From: Mesorhizobium sp. J428 | GTDB lineage: Bacteria; Pseudomonadota; Alphaproteobacteria; Rhizobiales; Rhizobiaceae | NCBI RefSeq assembly: GCF_024699925.1 | Contig: NZ_JAJOMX010000001.1 | Location: forward strand, 744,001 to 808,000 | Length of the DNA: 64,000 nucleotides | Direction of reading: 5' to 3' | Shown here: in pieces, positions 30,948-37,829 of the stretch | How the letters are laid out: each line of letters begins with the position of its first letter | Position numbering within the stretch: position 1 is the stretch's first letter | Translations under genes and position numbers: made by a program | The notes under the pieces: generated by a model | Told to the model about the DNA's origin: nothing | Databases searched by the model: none | The model's input: only the letters and a program-made list of their open reading frames with translations

Positions 30948-31306
30948 GCGGTGCCATCGCCACGCTCGGTTACAGCAGCCGAACCGAGGCCGTCTTGGCC
31001 ATGCGCCGGCAGGGACGGACCACGCGCGAGATCGCGGAGGCGATCGGTATCGACGTGAAGACGGTCAGCGCGCTCGAATGCTCCGCGGCGCGCTGGCCCA
31101 AACACGCTGGTGACCACGTTCCTAGACCGTCCTTCGACGTGGTCGCCAGCATCTCCCTCAACACAAGGCAGAGGCTCCGGCCGGCCGCCGCAGCGCGCCA
31201 GATGAATGTCGAGCAGCTGATGCGGCTCATCATCGAGAAGGTAGCCGAGGACGGACTGGTCGACGCTGTGCTCGATGATCGCGACCTCGTGCAGGAGCTG
31301 CGCTGA
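30944..31306 (+). CDS. HTH-containing early phage protein
   Basis: 120 aa. EAVLAMRRQGRTTREIAEAIGIDVKTVSALE is a sigma-70 region 4-like helix-turn-helix (residues about 15-45); a second helical part (RQMNVEQLMRLIIEKVAEDGLVD) may be ribbon-helix-helix-like. Probably a DNA-binding regulator. Confidence 0.65.
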   Translation: MSGAIATLGYSSRTEAVLAMRRQGRTTREIAEAIGIDVKTVSALECSAARWPKHAGDHVPRPSFDVVASISLNTRQRLRPAAAARQMNVEQLMRLIIEKVAEDGLVDAVLDDRDLVQELR

Positions 31307-31509
31307 TGGACCATTGGCAACGCATCCGTCAGATCGAAGACGTTCTCGCGCGTGTGCTCAATCGCGGGTGCTTCGAAGTCGTCCAACGGGACGGCGAACG
31401 CTTGGTGAGAGCCCACCTCATCGGCCCGCCGGAACTTTGCGAACTGGTCGACGGGCAGCCGGTCCTCCTCCGTTCTATCGCCGAGGATCTTGAAAGGGCG
31501 CTGTCATGA
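31306..31509 (+). CDS. Small phage protein of unknown function
   Basis: 67 aa, ATG overlapping the previous stop (TGATG). Alternating charged and hydrophobic residues (WQRIRQIEDVLARVLNRG, ERLVRAHLIGPPELCELVDG). No family recognised. Confidence 0.55.
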   Translation: MDHWQRIRQIEDVLARVLNRGCFEVVQRDGERLVRAHLIGPPELCELVDGQPVLLRSIAEDLERALS

Positions 31510-32141
31510 ACCCGACCGCCGCCATCCATGTCGCGAAGAAGCAGCTCGGCCTCGACGACGACACCTATCGCGACCTGCTGCAGCGCGTGACCGGGAAGCG
31601 TTCGGCGGGCGACATGTCCGAAGCCGAGCGGCAGGCCGTGCTTGACGAGATGCGGCGCCAGGGGGGCGGTTTCAAACCCGGTTCAAACGGGTCTCGAAAG
31701 CCGCTTGAAGGCCGGTTCGCGAAGAAGCTGCAGGCGCTCTGGATCGCCGGCTGGAACCTCGGTGTCGTGCGCGATCGCGACGATGCCGCGCTGATCGCCT
31801 TCGTCCGGCGGCAAACGCATATCGACCATGTCCGCTTCCTCGTCGACGCGGCCGAGGCACGCAAGGCGGTGGAGGCGATCAAGGGATGGCTCACCCGCGA
31901 GGCCGGCGTCGACTGGAGCGACGGCAGCGACAAGCCGGCCTGGCTGCGCGAGCCGGGCGCACAGATCGCCATGGCGCAGTGGTCGCTCCTGGCGAACGCC
32001 CACGTCGTCGAACGCGACTTCACCGCCTTCCACAACTTCGTCCAGGCGCGCGCCTTCCGCCCACTCGGCCAGATGAAGGCGGGCGAGTGGAAGGGCATCA
32101 TGAACACGCTCGGCGAGCGGGTGAGAAAGGTGCGGGGATGA
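31506..32141 (+). CDS. gemA: GemA-like regulator (Mu gp16, DUF1018)
   Basis: 211 aa. N-terminal AIHVAKKQLGLDDDTYRDLLQRVTGKRSAGDMS is the family signature, and LWIAGWNLGVVRDRDDAALIAFVRRQT with late GEWKGIMNTLGERVR completes it. In Mu, GemA influences host gene expression and DNA topology. Its position before the Mor-like activator matches Mu order. Confidence 0.9.
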   Translation: MNPTAAIHVAKKQLGLDDDTYRDLLQRVTGKRSAGDMSEAERQAVLDEMRRQGGGFKPGSNGSRKPLEGRFAKKLQALWIAGWNLGVVRDRDDAALIAFVRRQTHIDHVRFLVDAAEARKAVEAIKGWLTREAGVDWSDGSDKPAWLREPGAQIAMAQWSLLANAHVVERDFTAFHNFVQARAFRPLGQMKAGEWKGIMNTLGERVRKVRG

Positions 32142-32389
32142 GCAAGCGTCGTCGCAAGAGCTGGCTCCTCAAGCTCGACCGGGAAACCCTGCAGCGCATG
32201 GCTGCAGAGCTGTGGACCGGGCATGCCGGGCTTCTCGACCAAGGCTACTGGCTGTCGCCGAAGTCGGGCATCTGGCGCGCCGCCAATGGCACGTTCACGG
32301 CTCGGCTGGCTTATCGCTCGCAGCGCAGCGACCTGGTCTCGTCGCTGGTCGTGACGATCCGCGGCATCCAGCCGGAGGCGAGCCGGTGA
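32138..32389 (+). CDS. Small basic phage protein
   Basis: 83 aa, start overlapping the gemA stop. Very basic N-terminus (MSKRRRKSWLLKLDRETLQR); aromatic middle (GYWLSPKSGIWRAANGTF). Possibly nucleic-acid binding; no family recognised. Confidence 0.55.
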   Translation: MSKRRRKSWLLKLDRETLQRMAAELWTGHAGLLDQGYWLSPKSGIWRAANGTFTARLAYRSQRSDLVSSLVVTIRGIQPEASR

Positions 32390-32405
32390 GCGCGCTGCCG
32401 CACGT

Positions 32406-32415
32406 GGGGGGGGGG
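32406..32415 (+). repeat. G10 homopolymer in the leader of the MT-A70 methyltransferase gene
   Basis: Ten consecutive G ending 7 bp before the methyltransferase ATG at 32423, where they double as the purine-rich ribosome-binding region (GGGGGTGACCTC). Length changes would alter translation spacing. Confidence 0.6.
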
Positions 32416-32422
32416 TGACCTC

Positions 32423-32995
32423 ATGACCCCATGGCCCTTCGGTTCCCTGATGCCGTTCAAGTATGGCGCGATCATCGCCGATCCGCCGTGGTCGTATCGC
32501 ATGCGCTCGGAAAAGGGCTACGAGAAGAGCCCCGAGAAGCACTACGCCACGATGGATGAGGCGGAGATCTCCGCTTTGCCGGTCGCGCATCTCGCCGGCG
32601 GCGACTGCCTCCTTTTCCTCTGGTCGACCTGGCCGCATCTGCCGATGGCAATGCGCGTCATGTCGGCTTGGGGCTTCAGCTACAAGACGGGCGGCGCCTG
32701 GGTGAAACGGACGCCGACCGGCAAGCCCGTGTTCGGGACCGGCTACCTTCTTCGCTCCGCAACGGAGCCGTTCCTCGTTGGGACGATCGGCGAGCCGGCC
32801 ACCCGGTCGAAATCGGTCCGGAATCTGATCGACGCATTGCGGCGCGAGCACAGCCGCAAGCCGCCCGAGATCCGTGAGATGGTCACAAGGCTGATCCCCG
32901 ACCGCTTCGCATGCGAGCTGTTCGCGCGTGAGCCCTGGCCGGGCAATGACGTGTGGGGCCAGGAAGCGTCCAAGTTCGCGGGAGAGGACGCTTGA
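32423..32995 (+). CDS. MT-A70 family adenine N6-methyltransferase
   Basis: 190 aa. The catalytic DPPW tetrad is Asp20-Pro-Pro-Trp23 (YGAIIADPPWSY), followed by LLFLWSTWPHLPMAMRVMSAWGF, LRSATEPFLVGTIG and SRKPPEIREMVTRL, all typical of bacterial and phage MT-A70 proteins that methylate adenine in DNA or RNA with SAM. No cognate restriction gene is near, so it probably shields phage DNA from host nucleases. Confidence 0.92.
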   Translation: MTPWPFGSLMPFKYGAIIADPPWSYRMRSEKGYEKSPEKHYATMDEAEISALPVAHLAGGDCLLFLWSTWPHLPMAMRVMSAWGFSYKTGGAWVKRTPTGKPVFGTGYLLRSATEPFLVGTIGEPATRSKSVRNLIDALRREHSRKPPEIREMVTRLIPDRFACELFAREPWPGNDVWGQEASKFAGEDA

Positions 32996-33000
32996 CGGCC

Positions 33001-33213
33001 ATGGCCCGCATCCGCCCGATCGACCCGCCGCCGCTCCTCGTCTGGAGTGAGCTGGCGGCGATCGACCGGCTGCAGGTGCAGCGCGAGGAACTGATCCGGC
33101 GGATCAAGCTTCTGCCGCCGCGTTCCTTCCGTCGCGTCGAGCTGGAGGCGCGGCTGCGGCTCGTGACGGCGCAGCAGCTCGAGCTGCAGAACACGCTCGG
33201 GGACCGGCTTTGA
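33001..33213 (+). CDS. Small phage protein of unknown function
   Basis: 70 aa from ATG 33001; a TTG at 32992 overlapping the methyltransferase stop is an alternative start. Pro-rich start then a long amphipathic helix (LAAIDRLQVQREELIRRIKL). Its stop overlaps the Mor-like gene. Confidence 0.55.
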   Translation: MARIRPIDPPPLLVWSELAAIDRLQVQREELIRRIKLLPPRSFRRVELEARLRLVTAQQLELQNTLGDRL

Positions 33214-33608
33214 CGCACGATCCTGACCGCTCCTGGTTCTCGCCTCTGCTCAACCGAATCGCCGATGTCGCCGGCGTACGCGCCGCGCTGATGCTCGGCC
33301 GGGAGAAGGGTTGCCAGACGGTCTACATCCCGCGCCGTTTCGGGCCGCAGCACTGGCTGCCGAAGCTAGTAGGCGACGAGGCCGCAGCGGCACTGGCGAA
33401 GGAGTTCGGCGGCAGCAAGATCGATATTCCGCCCGCGCTTGTCGGGCAAAAGCGCAAGCGCCGGGCCGCCATTGCCGAAATGACGCAGAACGGATACTCG
33501 ATAGCGAGGATCACGCACGCCCTCGGCGTCGCGAAGTCAACCGTCAAGGACCATCGCCGCAGACTGCGCGGTGATGAGGACGACGGCCCCCAAGGCAAAC
33601 TCTTCTGA
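33210..33608 (+). CDS. Mor/C-family middle transcription activator
   Basis: 132 aa. Mor-like layout: N-terminal helical dimerisation part (LNRIADVAGVRAALMLGREKGCQTVYIP) and C-terminal helix-turn-helix (NGYSIARITHALGVAKSTVKDHRRRL, residues about 91-116). In Mu, Mor activates the middle promoter and C the late ones. It is the last gene before the lysis genes, so it probably switches on late transcription. Confidence 0.88.
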   Translation: MTHDPDRSWFSPLLNRIADVAGVRAALMLGREKGCQTVYIPRRFGPQHWLPKLVGDEAAAALAKEFGGSKIDIPPALVGQKRKRRAAIAEMTQNGYSIARITHALGVAKSTVKDHRRRLRGDEDDGPQGKLF

Positions 33609-33617
33609 TCAGCAAGG

Positions 33618-33702
33618 GGGGCCGAAACCGGCCCCATGATCCGGCGCCCGGACAGGCCCACAACACCCCCGAACCGGCCCGGTCCCGCTCTCGCGGGCCG
33701 GC
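33618..33702 (+). terminator. Two GC-rich hairpins between the Mor-like gene and lysis genes
   Basis: GGGGCCG-AAAC-CGGCCCC (33618-33635) and CCGGCCCG/CGGGCCGG (33675-33702, followed by CCCTTT). Probably mark the end of the early/middle transcript; a late promoter should also lie in this 116-bp gap but none was clear. Confidence 0.4.
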
Positions 33703-33724
33703 CCTTTCCACACCGGGGGCCACG

Positions 33725-34612
33725 ATGGACGCCGAAACCCGCCAAGCCGCAACCGCGATCGCCAACGCCAAGGGCTGGGAGCCGCCGGCGCTGCTGGCCG
33801 TGATCGAGATCGAGAGCGCCGGCAAGGTGTTCGCGACGGTCAACGGCCGCAAGGAACCGATGATCCGCTTCGAGGGCCACTATTTCGATCGGCGGCTGCC
33901 GGCCGACAAGCGCGCCGTGGCGCGAAAGGCCGGGCTCGCCAGCCCTACCGCCGGCGCGGTGAAGAACCCTGCCTCGCAGGCGGCCCGCTGGGCGATGCTC
34001 AATCGCGCGATCGAGATCGACGCGACGGCGGCGCTGGAATCGGTGTCGTGGGGCCTCGGCCAGGTGATGGGCTCGCACTGGGAATGGCTCGGCTATTCGA
34101 GTGTCGGGAACATGGTCAATGTCGCCCGCTCGGGGGTCTCCGGCCAGATCGACCTGATGGTGCGCTACATCGAGAAGGCAGGCCTGTCGGACGAACTCGC
34201 ACGGCGCGACTGGGCAGGCTTTGCCCGCGGCTACAACGGGCCGAACTACAAGAAGTACGGCTACGACACGAAGCTCGCGGCAGCCTATCGCCGCCAGCTC
34301 GGCTCGTCGGCGCCGGTCGCGCCGTCGACGAACGAAGGCTTGCTGCGGATGGGATCGAAGGGCGACGCCGTCCGCGACCTGCAGACGCTGCTGCGGCGCG
34401 CTGGCCACGCGATCCATGTCGACGGCGATTTCGGACCGGCGACGCGCGACGCGGTGCGGGCCTTCCAGACGGCGGCCGGCCTCGACGCGGACGGTATCGC
34501 CGGGCCGGCGACGCTCGCCGCGCTCGATCGCTACCGGCAGTCTGCCTCGCCCGCCGTCGAGAAACCTTCCGGCTGGCTAGAGCTGCTGCTCGCTTTGCTG
34601 AGGAGCCTGTGA
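33725..34612 (+). CDS. Endolysin: N-acetylmuramidase (DUF3380) with peptidoglycan-binding domain
   Basis: 295 aa. N-terminal muramidase domain with LLAVIEIESAGKVFATVNGR (catalytic Glu in the IEIESAG segment), IRFEGHYFDRRLP, SWGLGQVMGSHWEWLGY and FARGYNGPNYKKYGYD. The C-terminal PG_binding_1 domain (MGSKGDAVRDLQTLLRRAGH, residues about 205-275) anchors it to the wall. No signal peptide, so it needs the holin for release. First gene of the lysis cluster. Confidence 0.92.
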   Translation: MDAETRQAATAIANAKGWEPPALLAVIEIESAGKVFATVNGRKEPMIRFEGHYFDRRLPADKRAVARKAGLASPTAGAVKNPASQAARWAMLNRAIEIDATAALESVSWGLGQVMGSHWEWLGYSSVGNMVNVARSGVSGQIDLMVRYIEKAGLSDELARRDWAGFARGYNGPNYKKYGYDTKLAAAYRRQLGSSAPVAPSTNEGLLRMGSKGDAVRDLQTLLRRAGHAIHVDGDFGPATRDAVRAFQTAAGLDADGIAGPATLAALDRYRQSASPAVEKPSGWLELLLALLRSL

Positions 34613-35043
34613 TGGACCTCGCCGTCATCCTTGGACTTGTCGGCGCCGCAGGGCTGTTCCTGTCCACCGGCTTCGCCTGGCTCTCAAAAGGTCGGCTCAG
34701 CTATCTGCCGGAATGGCTCGATTGGCTGATCGCCTTCTTCGTCGTGCTGCTGCTGATCTCATTCGGCGCGCTCGGAACGCGTGAGGCCGACGTCCACGAC
34801 GCCGCGAGCGGATGGTCATACCCGCTGTCGTGTTGCTCGAACTTCGACTGTCGCGAGGCGACGACGGGCGAGGTGCAGGAGCGGCCCGAGGGCTTCGTCA
34901 TCGCCGGCACCGGCGAGGTCGTGCCGATGACCGACAAGCGGATCCGCAATTCGCCGGACGGCAAGTTCCACTGGTGCGCGCACCAGGCCGGTGTCGATGC
35001 CGGTCGCACGATCTGCCTGTTCGTTCCGCCGCGGGGGTTCTGA
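34612..35043 (+). CDS. Membrane-anchored protein with Cys-rich exported domain
   Basis: 143 aa, ATG overlapping the endolysin stop (GTGATG). Two N-terminal transmembrane helices (LAVILGLVGAAGLFLSTGFA and WLIAFFVVLLLISFGAL), then an exported domain with CCSNFDC, DKRIRNSPDGKFHWC and TICLFVPP. Disulfides are likely. The exported part recurs in rhizobial phage and chromosomal proteins I cannot name. Lysis-gene context suggests an accessory role there. Confidence 0.7.
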   Translation: MDLAVILGLVGAAGLFLSTGFAWLSKGRLSYLPEWLDWLIAFFVVLLLISFGALGTREADVHDAASGWSYPLSCCSNFDCREATTGEVQERPEGFVIAGTGEVVPMTDKRIRNSPDGKFHWCAHQAGVDAGRTICLFVPPRGF

Positions 35044-35045
35044 TC

Positions 35046-35243
35046 ATGATCGCGGCCATCTTCGCCTGGTTCGCAGCATTGCTGGCAATGGCGATCGGCG
35101 CCGGCGTCTTCGTGGTCTCGTTCATGCTCGGCCGCATCGACTATTCGCGCAACCCGACCCTCGTCGTGGCGCGCTGGGCCGGCGCTGGCCTCTTCCTGCT
35201 CGGCCTGGCGCTGGCGGGGACTAATATCTGGGAGCTGTTCTGA
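35046..35243 (+). CDS. Two-helix membrane protein, possible holin or antiholin
   Basis: 65 aa with two transmembrane segments (AIFAWFAALLAMAIGAGVFV and AGAGLFLLGLALAGTNIW) around a short charged loop with Arg-Asn. Located between endolysin and the three-helix holin; could be a class II holin, antiholin or spanin-like component. Its stop overlaps the next ATG. Confidence 0.65.
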   Translation: MIAAIFAWFAALLAMAIGAGVFVVSFMLGRIDYSRNPTLVVARWAGAGLFLLGLALAGTNIWELF

Positions 35244-35795
35244 TGGGCCTCGAAACCATCCTGATCGCCGTCGCCGCCAAGGTCGGCGCGCCGCTGGTGA
35301 AATCGATCCTGGAGAAGAAGATCGGCGGCAAGGCGGGCGAGATCGGCGGCGCCGTAATCGACGCGATCGCCGGCAAGGCGGACGTCACGCCGGACGAGCT
35401 GCCGAGGCTGCCGACCGACGAGCTGGAGGAGGCCGTGCGCCAGGTCGAGGCCGAGGCGCCGGAAATGATCGCGGCCTTTGTCGAGCAGCAGCGGGAACAG
35501 AACCGGTTGCAGCTCGAAGAGATGAAGACGGAACCGGCGTGGACCTGGGCCTGGCGCCCGGCCGGCATGTGGATGTTCAACGCACTGGTGGTCTGGGCAC
35601 GTCGTCCTGGTCCCGCTCGCCAACATGATCGTCCGAACCCTTGGCGGCTCTTCGACGATCGAGCTGATCGTCGATGTCGGCACCTTCTTCTCGCTCTACC
35701 TGACCTTCTCCGGCTTCTACATGGGCGGGCACACGGTCAAGGCGCTGGGCGAGAGTGCCGTCACGACGGTGCGCAGCTGGAAGGCCCGCGCATGA
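35243..35795 (+). pseudogene. 3TM-type holin disrupted by a 1-bp insertion
   Basis: The frame from 35243 encodes TILIAVAAKVGAPLVKSILE, an acidic coiled middle and PAWTWAWRPAGMWMFNALVV, typical of holins of 3TMs. After GTC TGG (35591-35596) it degenerates into Arg/His-rich sequence. Deleting one G from 35595-35597 restores LANMIVRTLGGSSTIELIVD and SLYLTFSGFYMGGHTVKALG ending at 35795, a 183-aa holin whose stop overlaps the next ATG. As written, the frame runs into the following gene to give a 256-aa chimera. Confidence 0.82.
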
Positions 35796-36013
35796 GGGCG
35801 ACCGACGCCATGATCGAGCAGGCCGAGGCCCGTGTCGCCGAGGAGGTCGATGCGCGCGTGGCGCGCATCCAGGAGAAGCTTGCCGTGCGTTCGTCGCGGC
35901 TCGTCTGTGACTGCGGCGAGGAGATCTCGCCGGCCCGGCGCGAGGCGTATCCCAATGCCCGCGACTGCATCGAATGCGCGCGGCGCATGGAACGCATGAG
36001 GAGACGCGCGTGA
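35792..36013 (+). CDS. TraR/DksA-like zinc-finger protein
   Basis: 73 aa from ATG 35792. Helical N-terminus (DAMIEQAEARVAEEVDARVA) then a C4 zinc finger CDCGEEISPARREAYPNARDCIEC, the pattern of phage TraR/DksA/C4-type proteins that bind RNA polymerase through the secondary channel. Because of the holin insertion it is now also in frame with the holin gene. Confidence 0.82.
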   Translation: MRATDAMIEQAEARVAEEVDARVARIQEKLAVRSSRLVCDCGEEISPARREAYPNARDCIECARRMERMRRRA

Positions 36014-36369
36014 TGCTTCAGGAAATCAAGGACTGGCTGGGGGTCGCCGCACTTCTGATTTCGGTGGGGGGCTTCCTCTACGCCTGGCTAAGCTCCGGCG
36101 CGAAGAAGGCGATGACGGACCTGGAGGTCTTCAAGAGTGCCGAGGCCGAACGGTGGGAGAAGATCGACGCTGTGTTCATCGAGCATGAGCGCCGGGTCCA
36201 GTCGATCGAGAACGAACTGAAGCACCTTCCCAGCCAGAAGTCGGTCCACGAGCTGCAACTGACGCTCAAGGACATGCAGGTCGAGATGGCGAAGATCGGC
36301 GCTTCAGCGGATCAGTCGGCCCGGACCGCCGCCCGCGTCGAAACCTACCTCCTGGAGCATGGCAAGTGA
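36013..36369 (+). CDS. DUF2730-like membrane-anchored coiled-coil protein
   Basis: 118 aa. One N-terminal transmembrane helix (LGVAALLISVGGFLYAWLSS), then a long coiled coil (AERWEKIDAVFIEHERRVQS, MQVEMAKIGASADQSARTAA). This architecture and its position before the gp26/27-like genes match DUF2730 of Mu-like phages. Possibly a spanin-type or lysis accessory protein. Confidence 0.75.
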   Translation: MLQEIKDWLGVAALLISVGGFLYAWLSSGAKKAMTDLEVFKSAEAERWEKIDAVFIEHERRVQSIENELKHLPSQKSVHELQLTLKDMQVEMAKIGASADQSARTAARVETYLLEHGK

Positions 36370-36662
36370 GCTACGCCGAACATCTCGAAGCCGACGCCCG
36401 CCTGGTCATCCTGCGCGAACTCGCCAGGCAAACCGGCGGCAGCCTGAACGAGAATATCCTCGTCAAGGTTCTTGACGCGTTCGGCTACCATCGCTCGCGC
36501 GAATGGGTGCGAACCCAACTGCGCAAGCTCGACGATGTCAGCGCGGTCAGATTGACCGAACAGGGCACAGTCATGATCGCCTCGATCACCCGCGCCGGCC
36601 TAGACCACGTCGAGCGCCGCTCGGTCCTCGAAGGCGTGGCGCGCCCATCTCCGGAGGCGTGA
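36366..36662 (+). CDS. Phage winged-helix-like protein
   Basis: 98 aa, GTG start overlapping the previous stop. LVILRELARQTGGSLNENILVKVLDAFG and REWVRTQLRKLDDVSAVRLTEQGTVMIASITRAGLDHVER (residues about 15-42 and 47-86) form an ArsR-like winged helix. Similar small genes precede the small terminase in Mu-like phages. Confidence 0.75.
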   Translation: MSYAEHLEADARLVILRELARQTGGSLNENILVKVLDAFGYHRSREWVRTQLRKLDDVSAVRLTEQGTVMIASITRAGLDHVERRSVLEGVARPSPEA

Positions 36663-36663
36663 C

Positions 36664-37260
36664 ATGGCGAAGCGTTCCGGCCGCGGCCGCCTGTCCGGCA
36701 TGGAACAGCTGCCGGAGGAGGCATCCCCGATCATCGCCGCGGCGGCCGAGGCGCTGCGCGACCGAGAGCGGACCCAACTCGACATCTACGAGGAGTTTTT
36801 CAACGCCCTCAACGCGCTGAAGCGCGGGCACCGCGGCGAGCTCGAGTTCACCATCCCGTCGTTCTCGGCGTTCAACCGCTACTCGATCAGGCTCGCGACG
36901 CTGACCCGGCGGCTGGAGGAGACCCGAGAGATTGCGGCGGCGATCTCGAAGCGCTTCGATGCGGAGGCCTCCGACGACCTGACGCTCATTGCGGCCGAGG
37001 CGATCAAGACGCTCGTCTTCGAGGTGTTGACTGCTGCTGGCGAAAGCGGCGTCGACCCCAAGGGCGCGATGCAGCTTGCCGGCGCTCTCTACCGCGCCAC
37101 CCAGGCGCAGGGTGTGTCGACCGCAAGGCGCATCAAAGTCGAGAAGGAGTTCGGCGACAAAGTGGACGACGCCGTCGAGACGATCGTGCGCGAGAAGGGA
37201 ATGACCGCCGAGACCGCCGAGGCGATCAAGGCGAAGATCCTCGGGGTGAGGAAGACGTGA
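36664..37260 (+). CDS. Small terminase subunit (Mu gp27, DUF3486)
   Basis: 198 aa. MAKRSGRGRLSGMEQLPEEA is the typical start, followed by a helical middle (FTIPSFSAFNRYSIRLATLT) and a C-terminal AETAEAIKAKILG. Recognises phage DNA for packaging together with the large subunit. In related phages it is immediately followed by the large terminase; here one gene is inserted between. Confidence 0.88.
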   Translation: MAKRSGRGRLSGMEQLPEEASPIIAAAAEALRDRERTQLDIYEEFFNALNALKRGHRGELEFTIPSFSAFNRYSIRLATLTRRLEETREIAAAISKRFDAEASDDLTLIAAEAIKTLVFEVLTAAGESGVDPKGAMQLAGALYRATQAQGVSTARRIKVEKEFGDKVDDAVETIVREKGMTAETAEAIKAKILGVRKT

Positions 37261-37829
37261 GTTCGACCGATCTCTTTGGGAGTAATTCGGTGCGCCGCGA
37301 TGCGACCTTCGCGGATGCCGGCTCATGTCGTCTGACCCTCACCCGCGACTGGGGACCTGGGCGCACCGCCTGTATGATAGGCTGCAATCCTTCGCGTGCC
37401 GGTCGAGCTAGCGACGATCCGACTTCCTTGTGGTGGATGCGATGGGGGCAAGCGCTTGGTTTCGGCAGGTTCGTAGCCGTTAACCTTTACCCGTTCATCA
37501 GCAGCAGCCCGGCGGAATGTCGCACGCGGGCGGCTTGGCAAGAGAACGGCCCTGACTGGCTCGCTCGCGACCTGATGCAGGCAAATCTCGATGTCGTGGT
37601 GCGCGAAGCGAAATCGGCGGACATGGTGATTGCCTGCTGGGGCGCGATAGCTTGGGACTTGGAATGGGCCGAACATGTCATTGAAGCTATCCAGTTCGGG
37701 GATGAGCCATGGCCGGACCTCTATTGCTTTGGTCGAACCGCGGGCGGTGCACCCACGCATCCGATGGCGCGCGGCAAGCATAGGCTTCCGCGCGACGTTG
37801 AGCCAAAGCTCTGGCGGGCGGCGCGATGA
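37257..37829 (+). CDS. DUF1643 protein inserted between terminase subunits
   Basis: 190 aa, GTG start overlapping the small-terminase stop. RLTLTRDWGPGRTACMIGCNPSRAGRASDDPTSLWWMRW (residues about 25-63) and VIACWGAIAW are DUF1643 signatures. The family occurs in phages and near defence genes and has no firmly assigned activity. Its stop overlaps the large terminase start, so it is a tightly coupled cargo gene. Confidence 0.85.
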   Translation: MSSTDLFGSNSVRRDATFADAGSCRLTLTRDWGPGRTACMIGCNPSRAGRASDDPTSLWWMRWGQALGFGRFVAVNLYPFISSSPAECRTRAAWQENGPDWLARDLMQANLDVVVREAKSADMVIACWGAIAWDLEWAEHVIEAIQFGDEPWPDLYCFGRTAGGAPTHPMARGKHRLPRDVEPKLWRAAR

